Below are positions 44,260-56,930 of a DNA stretch of 64,000 nt, piece by piece (the first letter of the stretch is position 1; the number at the start of each line of letters is the position of its first letter). This DNA comes from Sclerodactyla briareus (lineage: Eukaryota; Echinodermata; Holothuroidea; Dendrochirotida; Sclerodactylidae), in NCBI GenBank assembly GCA_026419785.1, contig JAODTK010005637.1, positions 1 to 64,000 of the forward strand, read 5' to 3'. The notes below the pieces were generated by a model. That model searched no databases, had not been told where the DNA came from, and was given only the letters and a program-made list of their open reading frames with translations. The position numbers were made by a program, and so were the translations under genes.

Positions 44260-44960
44260 CTGTTTGATATTGGCTCCAGGTAGAGTAATTGGAACCTGCC
44301 TTGTTATTTGGGCACTCCTGTCTATAGTGCTGGTAATACAATTGGTATTGGTACCCGGTGCCACCTGCATATCTATCCTATATTCAGCACAGCTTTCATC
44401 CAGCTCGGCATTCAGTTGCTTCCCAAAAACTTGAGCACAATACTGAATGCTAACATATAATATGTAGATGTGCCTGGTTAGTTGGGCACTTTTGTAAATA
44501 GTGCTGGTTAAATACAATTGGTATTGGTACCTGGTGCCACCTGCATATCTATCCTGTATTCAGTACAGCGTTTATTCAGCTCAGCATTCAGTTACTACCT
44601 AGTGTCTTGAGCAGAATACCGAATGCTAACATTATAACATGTTAAAGCGCTGGTGAGTTAGGGACTCCTCTCCAAAGTGCTAGGCTGAATACAATTGGTA
44701 TTGGTACCCAGGGCCACCGCACTTATCTATCCTATATTCAGCACAGCGTTTATTCAGCTCAGCATTCAGTTACTACCTAGTGTCTTGAGCAGAATACCGA
44801 ATGCTAACATTATAACATGTTAAAGCGCTGGTGAGTTAGGGACTCCTGTCCAAAGTGCTAGGCTGAATACAATTGGTATTGGTACCTGGTGCCACCTGCA
44901 TATCTATCCTGTATTCAGCACAGCTTCTATTCAGATCAGCATTTAGTTGTTGGAGTGCTG
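44260..44960 (+). repeat. ~177-bp tandem array, four copies
   Basis: ACAATTGGTATTGGTACC recurs near 44337, 44513, 44690 and 44868, each followed by TGCCACC..CATATCTATCC and, later, GCAGAATACCGAATGCTAAC. Copies 3 and 4 are the most alike. Confidence 0.93.
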
Positions 44961-45425
44961 GGTGAATACTATGAGTACCTATATATGAGGGCAACTACCT
45001 GTCTCTCCAGCAATCAGCACAGCTCTCAAGTTCCAATTATCAATCCCCCCCCCCCCCCAAGGTCTCCCATCCCCTCAAACCCTCCTTTTTTCTTATAAAT
45101 TCTGCAGCATCTGGGTCTGAGTCGGGTGCTACCCTTTGACAGAGCTTCAATCTCCAAATTGCTTGGACATTTGTCATCTTGGTTCTCTGAGAATGGGATT
45201 GTAGGCAATGATTTGTGTGGTTGCACAGTACACCACTGAAATATTAATCTGGAAACACCCAGTGCCCTATTTGCTTGTGCTTGTGTTTACAGGCCCAACA
45301 TTGAACAATGGAGCATGGGTGTATGTGAGTCTTTTGTCTATAATTGTAGTCTACAGTGGTTCGTGGGATACCCTATCCCAAATGCTGCCCTAGGTATGAC
45401 GTTTGGGAATTAGCTCTATCGGGCT

Positions 45426-48400
45426 CTAGCTATCTGCAGTGTTTTGCTGGTGTTTGACCAGGCTGTCATGGGCCTTCTTCAGCTGTACCAGCGTCTTCTG
45501 GTCTCCGAGGTTCTGCCATGGCTCATCTGCTCACATCTCTTTACATCCCAGCCCTCAGTCCTGACCAGGATCTCCTTTGACTGCAGGTCCACCAGGTATG
45601 TATTGCAGCCCTGTGGCAGCTCAGCCTCCATCCGGGACGTTCCTGAACCGTCCGAGCTGGCGCTCACAATCGCAAGGTCGATCGGCTTCTGGCCTTGTTC
45701 CTGCAGGAGCGAATCGTCGCTGCTGTTGGCTCTGGTCCGAGGAGCCTGGAGGAGTCTGGAACATCTTCTCGGGGACTCCATTCCTGCCAGTGAAATCTGG
45801 TGAATAACTCTCACCGAGAGTAACCTTGGGGCTCTTCTGTCCTCTGTCTGGGGTGAGAGTCACAGGGGTCATGTAAAAAGATCTGCTGCTGTCCGTGGGA
45901 GTCACATAGCTTGCTTCACTGCAGGTTTGTAGCTCTGTGTAAGTGACCTCGCTTCTTGTCCTCCTCGGACCTTGCTTCTCAGTAGGCTCGCTCAAAACAA
46001 ACGCACTGTTCTGGCCGGGAGACTCATACTTCTGCTCTGCTTCCTCCTTCAAGAACTGTTGCTCCGAGACGCCTTCCACATGGCTTACTGAGTCATCTGT
46101 GTTTGGTTGAATGTCAGACTCCAACATGGCTGTTGCAATGTACTCTGTGGGTGGGACGTTGCCCTCCATGGTTGTTCTTGGTATCCAGGGGGCCATCTGC
46201 TGCTTTGCCACAGCCTGAGGCTTAGCTGAGTGGTGGATCAGTTTGGTAAGCTGGTCTGCTGCTTCAGTCTCACTTAACGGAGTTTGCAGCGTCTGCAGGA
46301 AAGATTTTTTACGGGGCAGCGGAGCCATCTCACCTGTCCCATTAGTTTGCGATTCTGCTGTCATGGCGGTATACTGCCCTGACATTGTGTCGCCCAGCCC
46401 CTCTTGGTACAGTTGGCTCAGACCTGCTTCCAGAGATATGGTTACGATTGTCCCTTGGATAATTCTGGTTATTATGTGGCAACCCATGACCTTCGTTGGC
46501 AAAGAATTTTCCACCTGTGCATGTTGTGGTGCATTAACTGTCTGAACATGCTCTCCCAAATATGACTGGTTTCTGTTCTGCTCAGTTTCCTGGACGCTCA
46601 TGGGCCTGTCATGGGAGGTTGTCTCGATGCTGGCACTCGCATCTTCTTGAGCTGTTCTCTCCTGGTTTTGTCGTCCAGCTTTGGGATAGTTCTCACTGCA
46701 AGACACTTGTACAGCCTGCCTGGGCTGGGCATTGGTGTTTGCAGATCTTGTGGAGGATTGTTGATCATGGAGCTCTGGGCATTGTTTGGCGGGGGTTGTC
46801 TCACTATCTGTGAGTAGGTGTCACGAATCATAGATGAAAACTCTGTAGCCTGCCGGACAAGTCTACCTGGACCTCTTGCCTGGACTGGGGTCTCTTTCTC
46901 AGGGGGAGGTGGCTGCCTCTGAGCTGCAGGTTGGATTCCAGTTGGAACTGGTATGTCAGCTGCCTTCTGAGCTTGTGCCATCCTAGCCAAGGTATCAACA
47001 GATAGGCACTGATCAGTATCTGATGGAAAGCTTGTCCCTCTAGCGACCACATTCTGATTGACACTCTTGCACCAGGCTGCGTGACCTGGTCTAGGGGAGC
47101 AGTGCTGTGGTTTGCACTGATGGAGCTAGACATGGCTGTCTAGCAGCAGTAGGAGCAGCAAAGCTGTTAGCTGGACCTTGGAATAAACTTCCCTGTATGA
47201 AGTGCCTCGTTGCGGCTGGCTGCGCTGGTTTCCCAGATACGGGGCTGCGTTCACATGGTTTTGTTGCTGATGTGGCCACTGTTGAGATTGTTCTCAACTT
47301 CACTTCCATTAGGATTTACTTGGTAATTGGGCTTTGGAGGGTGGGATGGCGCTATGGTATTTTGAAGTGGTTTCACCAGCTCTTGTTTCGTAGTTGACAT
47401 AGCCTTGCTCTTATTCAGCTGCTGATTAGGACCATCCACTCTTTGCTGTGATAATAATTGATTTGGAACATTGCTTCGCCGTTTGGTCATTACTCATTGA
47501 AGTATTATTCCGTCCCAGCTGTTAGTGCCCACCCCCATAGAAGTGACTGCTCTTGCAACCTCTTTACTGTCTGTGGAATTCTGCCCATGCTTTTGAAAGC
47601 CATTTCAAGTTACACTTTGCATTATTTGCTACTGGAACACTTTCCTCGGCTCTCTGATCATTGCTGGTAGAATATGACCATAGACACCATTCTCAGAGAT
47701 ACTATTAAATTTACCTCCCCCAATTGTTATGTTGTTGTTTGTTGTATTTTATGTGAATAAAACCATTGTAATTCTCTGTGGCATTGCTGCTGTACTTTGC
47801 TTGTTGCTATTTCATACAGACCTCTTTGCTCTTCTCTCCCACCCTGATGTGTTTGGCAGCCCTATTGGTGGCAGTAGTGGGATGGACTGGCTGGTGGAGG
47901 ATATGACAATGATGCTCGCCTGAGGCGGAAGCATCAGTGGCGGGGGCGGAGACTGTAATCCGGCTTCATCTGGGCTGGGTACTGTCCCATCATCGGCAGG
48001 GCTGGGCTCAATCATCGCCCCATCAAGTGCTACGTTGTGGCACCATATATCCAGGCCTGATCTGAGTGGGGTGAAAGTAGCTGGGTCCGGTAGCTGCAAA
48101 GGAGGTACCACTCTGCATGATTGGGGCTGGAAATTTGCCTGACCGTGCATATTGTAGCAGCAGCATGGATATCTGACTAGGACCCTGTTGGCACAGGACC
48201 ATATGGACTACCCATGTAGCTCCATGAAGACTGAGATACGATGATGGGTTGCCTGCCCCCCACGATGGAGTTCCTTCGGTTTAATCGATCGAGGACTCTT
48301 TTGAGCCTTTTTCTGTGTTTGGGTTTGGGGCTGGGTCATCTGTGGTAGCAAATTAGCGATGACTTGGCCGGAACATAAAATGTGTTTCCTCTCGGAATAA

Positions 48401-48512
48401 CGGTGATGTAAATGTAACATAACCTCTTGCTTGTCCAATTGGAGACAACTTGCATATTTATTCTCATCATGAAGAGTACACTGGACTATCGTGTCATTCC
48501 CACTTTCATTCA
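45426..48512 (-). CDS. Long exon of an unknown Pro/Gln/Ser-rich protein
   Basis: On the minus strand protein-like sequence runs for 3 kb with frame shifts. 48512-48208 opens VNESGNDTIVQC...HHRYSERKHILC; 48150-47812 is Pro-rich (LQSPPPPLMLPPQ); 47490-47251, 47050-46598 and 46706-45621 follow (361 codons open, far beyond chance), then 45814-45479. A last shift gives NLGDQKTLVQLKKAHDSLVK and a stop at 45428-45426. The composition (P, Q, S, T, E; few hydrophobics) suggests an intrinsically disordered nuclear or scaffold protein with a short coiled coil at the end. An intron near 47.5-47.8 kb is possible. Family not recognised. Confidence 0.62.
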
Positions 48513-49352
48513 CTATTAGATTTTTTTTATGCTCGATAGAAATATATTAGTGTGTGTTAAATTCGCCTGCTTGACTTGCAATAAAAACTGAATAAATTCA
48601 TAACTGTTTTTTTTTTTTCATTCACCATGATCATTATCATTAATTTATTTTCTTGACCATAGTGAAGAGACCACTTGGAATGAAATCATTCTTGGGAGAA
48701 TGATGTTTTGTTAGATGAGGCCACTATATGGATTGTAAAATTTGTTCTTTTCTTGTGTGGGCAGTCTGCGTCTGATTGTAGCACCTAATAAAATGTCTCA
48801 GACTAACCAAGGCCAATATATTCATTTTCCTGATATGATCTCAATTATGGTTTCGAGCTCTCCCCTCAGCACAGTTTGTTCTCCAGTTTCTCACGGTGCC
48901 AAATGATTCCCACGCAGGGGGTGATTGAAAAATAATGCCCTTATTGAACGGGCATTACAGAACACTACTGAACGTTAATATTCCTCTAACCACTAGAGAG
49001 TGTAGTCCAATAATTGGTTGAAGGGTAAAGGCTACCTGAACCCCAATTTCAGTCCGGGTAGTACCCGGGACAGGTGGTGGGAGGGAGAGCAGTAATTGCT
49101 CTCACACCTTCTCGCCATCCTCAGTCCTATTTGAGGCGTCCAGCCGTCCAACGACAACTTCCTGAAGCTCCCCCTTCAACCCTACTCTGGTCTTCTTCAG
49201 TCGCCCCAGCTTTTCTTGGTTCATATCCACAATTAAAATACTTTAACCTTCCGATTTTGGGATAGGAACAATCTTTCCTTCCATCTTCGTGCCTGAAAAT
49301 AGGAGTTTCTACCTGGAGTCCCTCATTATAGTTCATCATTGATTATCATATA

Positions 49353-49520
49353 CCTTTCTTTAGCGTGGGGCTTCCTTCTTCTGTGAAATTGGGCTCAGTT
49401 CGCTGATGACATTGTTGAGTGATGCTTGTCAGCAGATTCTGGAACTTGTCTGCTGCCGCGGGAGCTTCTGGGATGTTTTTTGCTCTGTGCCTGTCGACTT
49501 GGGCCGAGGCATAACTCGAC
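49353..49520 (-). CDS. Upstream exon of the same minus-strand gene
   Basis: Read on the minus strand after acceptor TTCTTGTAG, one frame is open throughout: SSYASAQVDRHRAKNIPEAP, AAADKFQNLLTSITQQCHQR, TEPNFTEEGSPTLKK, ending in one spare base before donor GTATAT. The next exon starts TG AAT GAA after acceptor CTAATAG, so the junction codon is GTG and the frame continues into VNESGNDT. This phase agreement is the main evidence for a real spliced gene. Confidence 0.65.
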
Positions 49521-51335
49521 CTACAAGAAGTATAGAAAAGAAAGAAATATAGAAATCCATATTTTGGTAATGTTTGCTCTGTTGCAAAAGAATAACTAAC
49601 GTTTGTGACTGTTTCATTCAGTCACTCATTCGAAATTTCCTCCTAAAATCCACAATTTCAGTAATTTAAAAGTTTTCTCATAGTTCATTACCATTTACAA
49701 ATTGACATCATTACGATCATTTGGAGATGTGCTAATCAATAATGGGAAATTTACCCTCCCCTCCCACCTGACGCCCACAATCTGTGACTTGCTGCCTAAT
49801 TTAGAGCAAAAATGTTTTTGTGGGAAATATTCCTTGTGTGAATTTTGAACATTGTGTGGGCAATTCGAGCTCAAGATATTTGCCCAAAACATTGACATTG
49901 ACAGAACTAAAGAGACGCACATTACCAGACACATTTCACACACCTCATTGGTGGACCCAGTGCTCACCAATAAACTCCATAAATATCCCACCTTTGGTAC
50001 CCCTTTATATACTATCACCCACATGATTGTTACCTAACCACCCGTTTCTATAGCACCACATGTGATACTGGGAAATAGCAAATAGGTGACTTCACATCTC
50101 ATGGTCCATGGTAATACCTTCAACATGGTGGCCCATCTTCTTGTGAATAACAGTTGAACCTTTGGAAATGCTAGGTCAATATTATACTTGGTCTAAATCT
50201 TTACAGCTGTCCATTATTTTACCTCTCATAATGCACCACTTCTATGATTAAATCAGAGATTAAAATTAGATGCTTCAGTCGACCGACTGTTCCTTATGAC
50301 CTCACTTGTGGAAGATACCTTTCTACCCTCTGTAGTTGTTGTGTGTACCAGGCCTTACAGGTAAGCCTTGTTTGATTTGTTGGTCATCAAGGGTTGAAGC
50401 AAGTGATACCAGTGATCATCCAATGAAACGATGACCCTATCTTGTAATGGTTATTGATAGGTACCCACAGGACGCACAGGTCTTGAATGATCCTGGCCAT
50501 ACCAAGTGATCAACACAGTTTGGTAATCAGGGTTGCGTCATAACCAAATACTTCAAGCAGGAACAAACGAGAGATAGGCGTTGTTATGCTGCCCTCTGCC
50601 ACGTGATAACCCCCCCCCCCCACCCCCCCCCCCCCCCACCCAACCCCCCCCCCCTCTCAATTAGAGCCGCACACTGTACGGAATTTGGCGAGATGTAGGC
50701 TTGGTGACAGCTTATGACCAAGCTCACGGTCTCTTGTGACCGCAAGGTGCGAGGCGAAGACCGCAAGTCCATTACCGTCGCGAGTGGCCAACCTACTGCA
50801 AACCTTGCGAACTTCTAATGCAAGGTTTTAAACAACAAGACAAAAAATTTTCAGGGATCCACAAGGGCCCGATGCAGGTAGTTTGTGTATGGGCAATCAT
50901 ACACTAGGCAGCCAGTTGGGAACAGCACCGTTCATGCTTTGTAACCCTAGCTCACAAAAAGTGCAGTTCCCAGGTTATCAGCCTTGCTGCCTTGCAATAG
51001 ATTCTATCATCTAACTTACTCCCATGATCCACAAACAAAAAACTTTTCCAATGTAACATTAATTGTTGTCACAGTTGTGTATTTGTACAGGACTTGTGAA
51101 ACATTACTTCGATTCATTGACCATAGCACTTTGAATTACATATTTTTCTTAGGGTATTATACTAATAGTTTTTTCAACGACTTATTTGCCGAGCTGTGCC
51201 ACAGTGCAAAGGTACTTGAGTTATGCGAATGACGGCGATAGCACAATAAGACATCCAACCTTTAAAAACCGCAGTTGTTATACATACCAATATTTTGGGT
51301 TTTCACAAGTTTGGTAATATGGCATTGTTGGAACG
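49521..51335. other. Probable intron/intergenic; long poly-C run
   Basis: No exon recognised. 50610-50657 is nearly pure C, broken by two or three A. The frames at 49695-50037 overlap on both strands and look like chance. Confidence 0.45.
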
Positions 51336-51344
51336 GGCTAGACG

Positions 51345-51560
51345 AACGTACGTGACCAGCTGATCATATTTCCCTGTCCCTCAGCGGTGGTTTTTGTAGT
51401 GCCATAGGTCGTTGAGGGCCCGGTACTGGTACTTGTAGAAATGAGTAGGCGTGGCTTCCATGGATGGCCGGAGGGTACTGTGGTGAAAACCTTGTTGCTT
51501 GGTATACCCGTTTGACTGGTTGACATGGCCATCCTGCATGCAATTCGCAAACACTTCTCC
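51345..51560 (-). CDS. Possible exon, minus strand, frame ambiguous
   Basis: After a possible acceptor (GAATTGCATGCAG) one frame starts MAMSTSQTGIPSNKVFTTVP and stays open past MISWS; another reads THFYKYQYRALNDLWHYKNH. It lies upstream of the 49520 exon on the same strand and could be a 5' exon, but no good donor is seen. Confidence 0.25.
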
Positions 51561-51599
51561 ATATATACAAATCATGAGATCGGAAAAGATGGAAATCCA

Positions 51600-54500
51600 T
51601 CTCTCGCATCTTCTACAAACAAAGTCCCCTCTTCGAATAGGTTTTGCTCGAGGTTTATTAGTACATCCCCAATCTTCTAGCATTTGTTCGTTCCACATTG
51701 TTAAAATTACTATAAAAAAAAAGAACCGACCATCCCTTTACAGACAGAATTGAAGTTGAGAGCCGATAACCTAGCCCAGTGGACCCTCCAATGATTCTGA
51801 TTCGGCCATTTTCTCACTGCTGCCCATTTTCAGTCCTAGTGCCTATGCAGGTTGTCTAGACAAACGGATTAACTATTGGCAGTCCAGAACTAAGGGGTTG
51901 GGTATCGCAGAATGAGTAGTTGGTTACTGATACCTAATTGATTAGCTTTCCCCTTCAAATACATAGGCTACAAAATAACCATGTGAGTCTCCTGAAATAT
52001 CGTAATGGTACGATAGTAGCTTTTGTAATCGTTCCGGGTGCGGTTTGTGTTGTGGCTTCAATGCGCTGTTTTAAATTAAACGATAGGTCACACTATCGAG
52101 TCTTATGAACAGGGTTGGTGATTTTTTTTTCCTAATAAAAATCTGATTTATCGATTTGAGTAAGATTTTTTTTTTTAATTCGGATCTATTTTTTTATATC
52201 GCCTATTTACTTTGACACAAATCTTTGCTGAGTCATCACTTTCTCACTCACTCGAATCACTGGATAAATCTAGACTGAAGCCTTCTGTCTATTCAGACAG
52301 ATAAGCACATACTTTGCAGGCATGTGCCTTATCGGATCGGACCAAACAATGAACGCTTGTTTACTAAGTGGACCTCCTGTAATCATTGCCATAGTTTTGT
52401 CTATGCTTATACCACAAGAAAAAATACATCTGGTAGAATGGCCAACTCAGCTTGGGGATTGGGGTTTATACTATTGTTAGCCCCTATCCAAACCAGCTAT
52501 GCTGGTTGAGCTAATTGGAATCCTGCATGTCACTTTAAAATCTATCTATCTATCTATCCATGTGGGTCAACAATTGCTGTTGTGGGCTCCAAGCAGTCAT
52601 TCTGGGATGGAATGTTGACCAACACTTGTGGACACAATGTTCATTGACCCTAGACATATATTTGACCTTGTTGAAGGTCAAGGCCAGAGGCATTAAGAGG
52701 CAATAGAGGCACATTAGGTGTAAAATTTCAAATGTATCTCCTCCCACAAATTGTCGGGCACAGTGCTGATCTTCGTTCCTAATGTATGGTCCTAACAGCC
52801 AGTACCTCTCGGGGTGTTTCAGGAATTTTGGTCAACGGTTTCCCACTTGATTGATATGAAATTTCACACAATGGAACGTTGAAATGCTCTCTTTCCCCAC
52901 AAGCTCAATTGATTTTTCTTTGAAGTACATGCCGATGGTCTTGGGTGGACGGCCATTGGAGGTGTTTGGAATTATTTGGCCCAGGTCCCAGTTTTGGACC
53001 ATTTATAAGAAATACACACAATCTTGTATATCCTACAAAATTTCGTCTTGCAACATTGCTGATGTTTTTCGGTCATATTGATGGTCTAAAATTCAGCCAT
53101 ACCTTCATGGTACCATGAATTTGGACCCACCAGGCCCTTGTGGCCCTGGGGCTCATCATGTGGCAACAAGCAAAGTGCTTTCTCTTTTCCTAAAAATTTT
53201 ATGTGACAGTGAGTTACCGAACCTTCAGCTCATGAAACCCTTTGGCACATATTGTTTTAAGAGAGTATTGCAGCTGGACATACCAGTGTACTACATCATG
53301 CCAGCCCATGGCTTCATCTGCAGGGTTGAAATGATTAGTGAAATCCAATCAGCAATGGCCCACTTGACCTTGTTCATTAGCTCCATGGCCACAATAACAA
53401 TGTTGCAGTGTATTTCCAGAGTCCCTCGCCACTATTTACTTGTTTTCATGTACATAGGTGTCATATTGCAGGGGGATAGTTTGAATAGCTTGATAGCTTT
53501 CGCAGATTGTCTGGCTATCTGCTGTTGCTAAACACAGGGATCGAATGCCTTATTGTGTGAGGCAAGGACTGCACACTTCATTATTTTTTTCTTGTGAGAG
53601 GGGATTGAAAGATTTTTTGCAATCACATATGTATGTGTGCATTGTTTTGCATACCAGACTTGCTTTCATACTTACTATGGAGAAGATCAACCAAATAGGG
53701 AAAGATGGATAACACAATGCAACAGTGAAAGCTTAAGGTACTATGGTTAAACAAACCTGTGCTGTGTAAAGTTTGTCTGTGTGTGAAGCCTACTTTTGTC
53801 GGCGATGTACGTTGGGGTTCAATCCGTTTTGGCTTGAAAAAAGTTCAATAAGATGCCTCAGTGGTGTCATTTTCTTGTTTGTGTGTGCCCTGTGTGCGCG
53901 GTTTCTCTGCATGTTTTGCATTTGTACTCCCAACGAGCATACTCCAATAATGTCACTATGGGGTCATCCTACCAGTCGGTCATTCTTGCCACTTCGTTTG
54001 AGGAACGACATAGCAATCTTTTTGTTGTGTGTGGCTGTCTGGTTGTCTGGCTGTCTGTCCCTGTCTGTTTGTCCATCTGTTTTTTGCTTGTAATGTTTGG
54101 TTTGATATCTCCTGAATCATGCAGAAATTTTGTGGTGGGGGTGTGCAGAAGAGAAACGTTTGTGCAACCCTTGGAAATCTTCCAAATGACCATACAATTT
54201 TGTATAATTTGCCATATTTCATATCGGAAAATTACCAGAAAGCCTCGTTACAATAATCCAGTAAAATGCGTAGGTGATGCAGTTCATGATATAACAACTA
54301 AATGATACAGTGAAGACAATGATTGCTCAAAAGCAGAAATATATCACATGGCCGATTTAACCCCGCCTCACATGTCTAGTTCAAGGTCAGAAAGTATTAA
54401 AGGGACTAATACACATTCAGCTCATAGTAAACGCATGAATAATCATGTCTCAGATGTGACCGATGTTGACTCATCCTTTTGTCAACAGAATGGAAACCCA

Positions 54501-55795
54501 ATGAGCCGGTCTGAACGTTTTCCGACTAGTCCAAAAACCTGCAATTAAAAAAATTGAAGTTCATTATGAGCAATTCCGGTTGGAAATTATGAAATAATCC
54601 TATTACTCTCTGCAAAAACTGAACATTGTTGCATTTGACAGTTTGAGCTACAGCCATTGGTGCGTTAGTATGCTCGAGGTTGGTGCCTTGAGCCCCGGCA
54701 GCTGGGCCCCTTGTCCATGGGCCATCGTTCCTTACATACATAAAACAGATAAGGCTAGGATTCCATATGTTTGTTTATGTGGAGTCCGGTCATCACCATA
54801 GTTGAACTCGCAATGAGCTTGGAAAAGAGCCATTTGTCTGAATATTGAGATTTTGGGAATGTGGATCTGGTATGAGGTGTCCAAGATCGGTTCTTGGCTG
54901 GGCCCACATCTTGTACCAACAGAGAGAGGTTAAATCAGTATGAGAGGGGGTGGGGGGGAAGGGGGGGGGGAATGCAAAGAGCTTTAGTGCTTCCCATCAT
55001 ATCGCAACTTTTTGCACTGAACATGAATATATGAAAGCAGTGATTTAAATCCTTGACTTTTTTATTCGTTTGCTTTACAATCACTGATTTGAATCTAACG
55101 GGATTCAAACATTCAACCCTGCCGATTAAGTTCCTGTCCGCCTTTGATAAAGCTCGCAAATGACAGCTGGGAGCGGCAACTACGTGCACCTCAAGGAGAA
55201 CCGCCCGCGGTGATTTTTTTTTTTCTCCCTGTCGTTGTTTTCCTTGCAGTCAGTGGCGGTAGTAACCGAAATTTTTGAGGAGGGGGCTGAAGTTTGTAGA
55301 CGACAATGGGGAGGGGTCTGAGGGAAGGGGTGTCCCCCTCCCTTTGGAAATTTGTTGCTTTTTCAGATAGGTTCTCGATGCAATTTGGTGCAATATAGCC
55401 CACGTATACACCCATTCCATTCCGGGAAAAATCACAATTTTTTCACGATTACGCACTTGTCATCCCCACGTTTTTTTTCTTTTTTCTGTTAACCAAAATG
55501 TTAAGAAAACCACGGGCCTTGAGGTTGGTTCTAATCACTCACTTCTGGCTGATATATGCTACATCCTGTTTACAGTTGTTCCATGTTGATCGGCTATTAT
55601 AGCTAGGACGTTTTGTCAAGTCACCCACCTATAAAATTCTCTGGACTCACTATACTGTAGGTTGTTTGCTGGGATTATGAATTCCTTGATTTAAGTTTCA
55701 TGTTTGTGAAATGGAGGAAAGATCTGAAAGATTATCACAGGACTAGTAACTGGGCCAGCACTAATATCAATGCCGATGGTACTCAACTTCCTCGC
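51600..55795. other. Mostly featureless region
   Basis: T-rich runs near 52120-52200, a CTAT run at 52540-52560, G-rich runs at 54945-54970, and a C-free T-run near 55215. The 138-codon frame at 53115-53531 and the 150-codon frame at 53853-54305 have no recognisable domain and are near chance length. Confidence 0.4.
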
Positions 55796-55799
55796 AGGT

Positions 55800-55925
55800 G
55801 GCCCATTTAAACACCTGGGAATAGAGGAACAATGAAGGTGAAGCACCTTGCCCAAGGGCACGACGGAAAAGTTGATCGGTTTGTGGGATCGAACTTATAT
55901 GTTTCTCGCAATTGGCCAGGGGGGG
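55800..55925 (-). mobile_element. SINE fragment, inverted
   Basis: AAGCACCTTGCCCAAGGGCAC is the inverse of the CCTTGGGCAAGGCACTTTAT block of the 20850 SINE. It is followed by GGGATCGAACTT, a B-box relic. Confidence 0.65.
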
Positions 55926-55989
55926 CGATCTTTTTTGAATATTGGGGGGGGACATATGAGGGGCACACCATCTCAGCGGGCGCGCCCAC

Positions 55990-56930
55990 CAATGTTTTGG
56001 TGCGTAGCGTCAAAAATTTTAGTTTTAACACAACCCCCCAGATTGCAGTAATGTCACTTCTGGGGTCCTATGGCAGTAAGCAACATCCAACATCGTCAGT
56101 AAATACCCGATTTTTTTATTTCAGAAACATTCTTGAATGAACTGGAATCACTGTTTTCTTCCGTACAATTGGGGCCCGTCGTTTGTTGCCGCGTAGGGTA
56201 CAAAAAATTTGGTTTTACAGACCCCAGAATTAAAGGAACGGGGGCTTTTCCCGGACCGTATGGCAGTGCGCAATGTCCCTAAAATTGGCGATAAAATTTC
56301 AGAATTCCTTATTTCTAGAAACGTTCTTGTAGGAACTGTTCGATGTGTATTCCTTGCAAATTCGGGCCAGCCGCCACCATCATGGACGCGTAGGGTACAA
56401 GGGAAATTTTTTCGTTTTTAACATACCCCTCAGATTGCATGAAACGGCACATCCCTGCGCTGTATGGCAGTGAGCAACGTCTCTAAAATTGTCAATAATT
56501 TTCAGAATTTGTATTTCAGAAACGCTCTTGAAGGACTCATTTTTTTTTGTTTATCCTTACCATTTGGGCCAGCATTAGTGTCTCGTATAGGTACAAGGAA
56601 CTTTTGAGCCTTACTCATTTCCCAATTGCCGGAAACGGTACTTCCCATGTCTTATGGCAGTAAGCAACAACATCCCCAAACTTGACAATAAATTTCTGAC
56701 ACGTAATCTCAAGAACACTCTTGAAGGAACTGATCTACGTTATTCATTACAATTCGCGCCACCATCAGTTGACGCCGTACCGTACAGAAAATAGTCTTGA
56801 CAGACCACCCCCCACCCCCCAGATTTCCAGGGGAGTGGCACTTCCCCCGACTTATGGCAGTATGCATTCATTGAAATTGACAGTAAACTCCGAAAACCGG
56901 TCGATGTTAATCCTTACATTTCCTCACCGG
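55990..56930 (+). repeat. ~195-bp tandem array, about five decayed copies
   Basis: TATGGCAGTAAGCAAC-like phrases lie near 56071, 56260, 56463, 56653 and 56850. Each is followed by AAAATTG.CAATAAATTTC, ACGTTCTTGAAGGAACTG, ATTCGGGCCA and CGCGTAGGGTACA. Overall similarity is moderate. Confidence 0.85.

Noticed and set aside
48932-48960. TAATGCCC...GGGCATTA hairpin as a regulatory element
   Set aside because: An 8-bp inverted repeat alone, with no gene end or known motif beside it, is expected by chance.
53115-53531. 138-codon plus-strand frame
   Set aside because: Near chance length, no recognisable motif, no neighbour evidence. Kept only as a mention in the gap entry.
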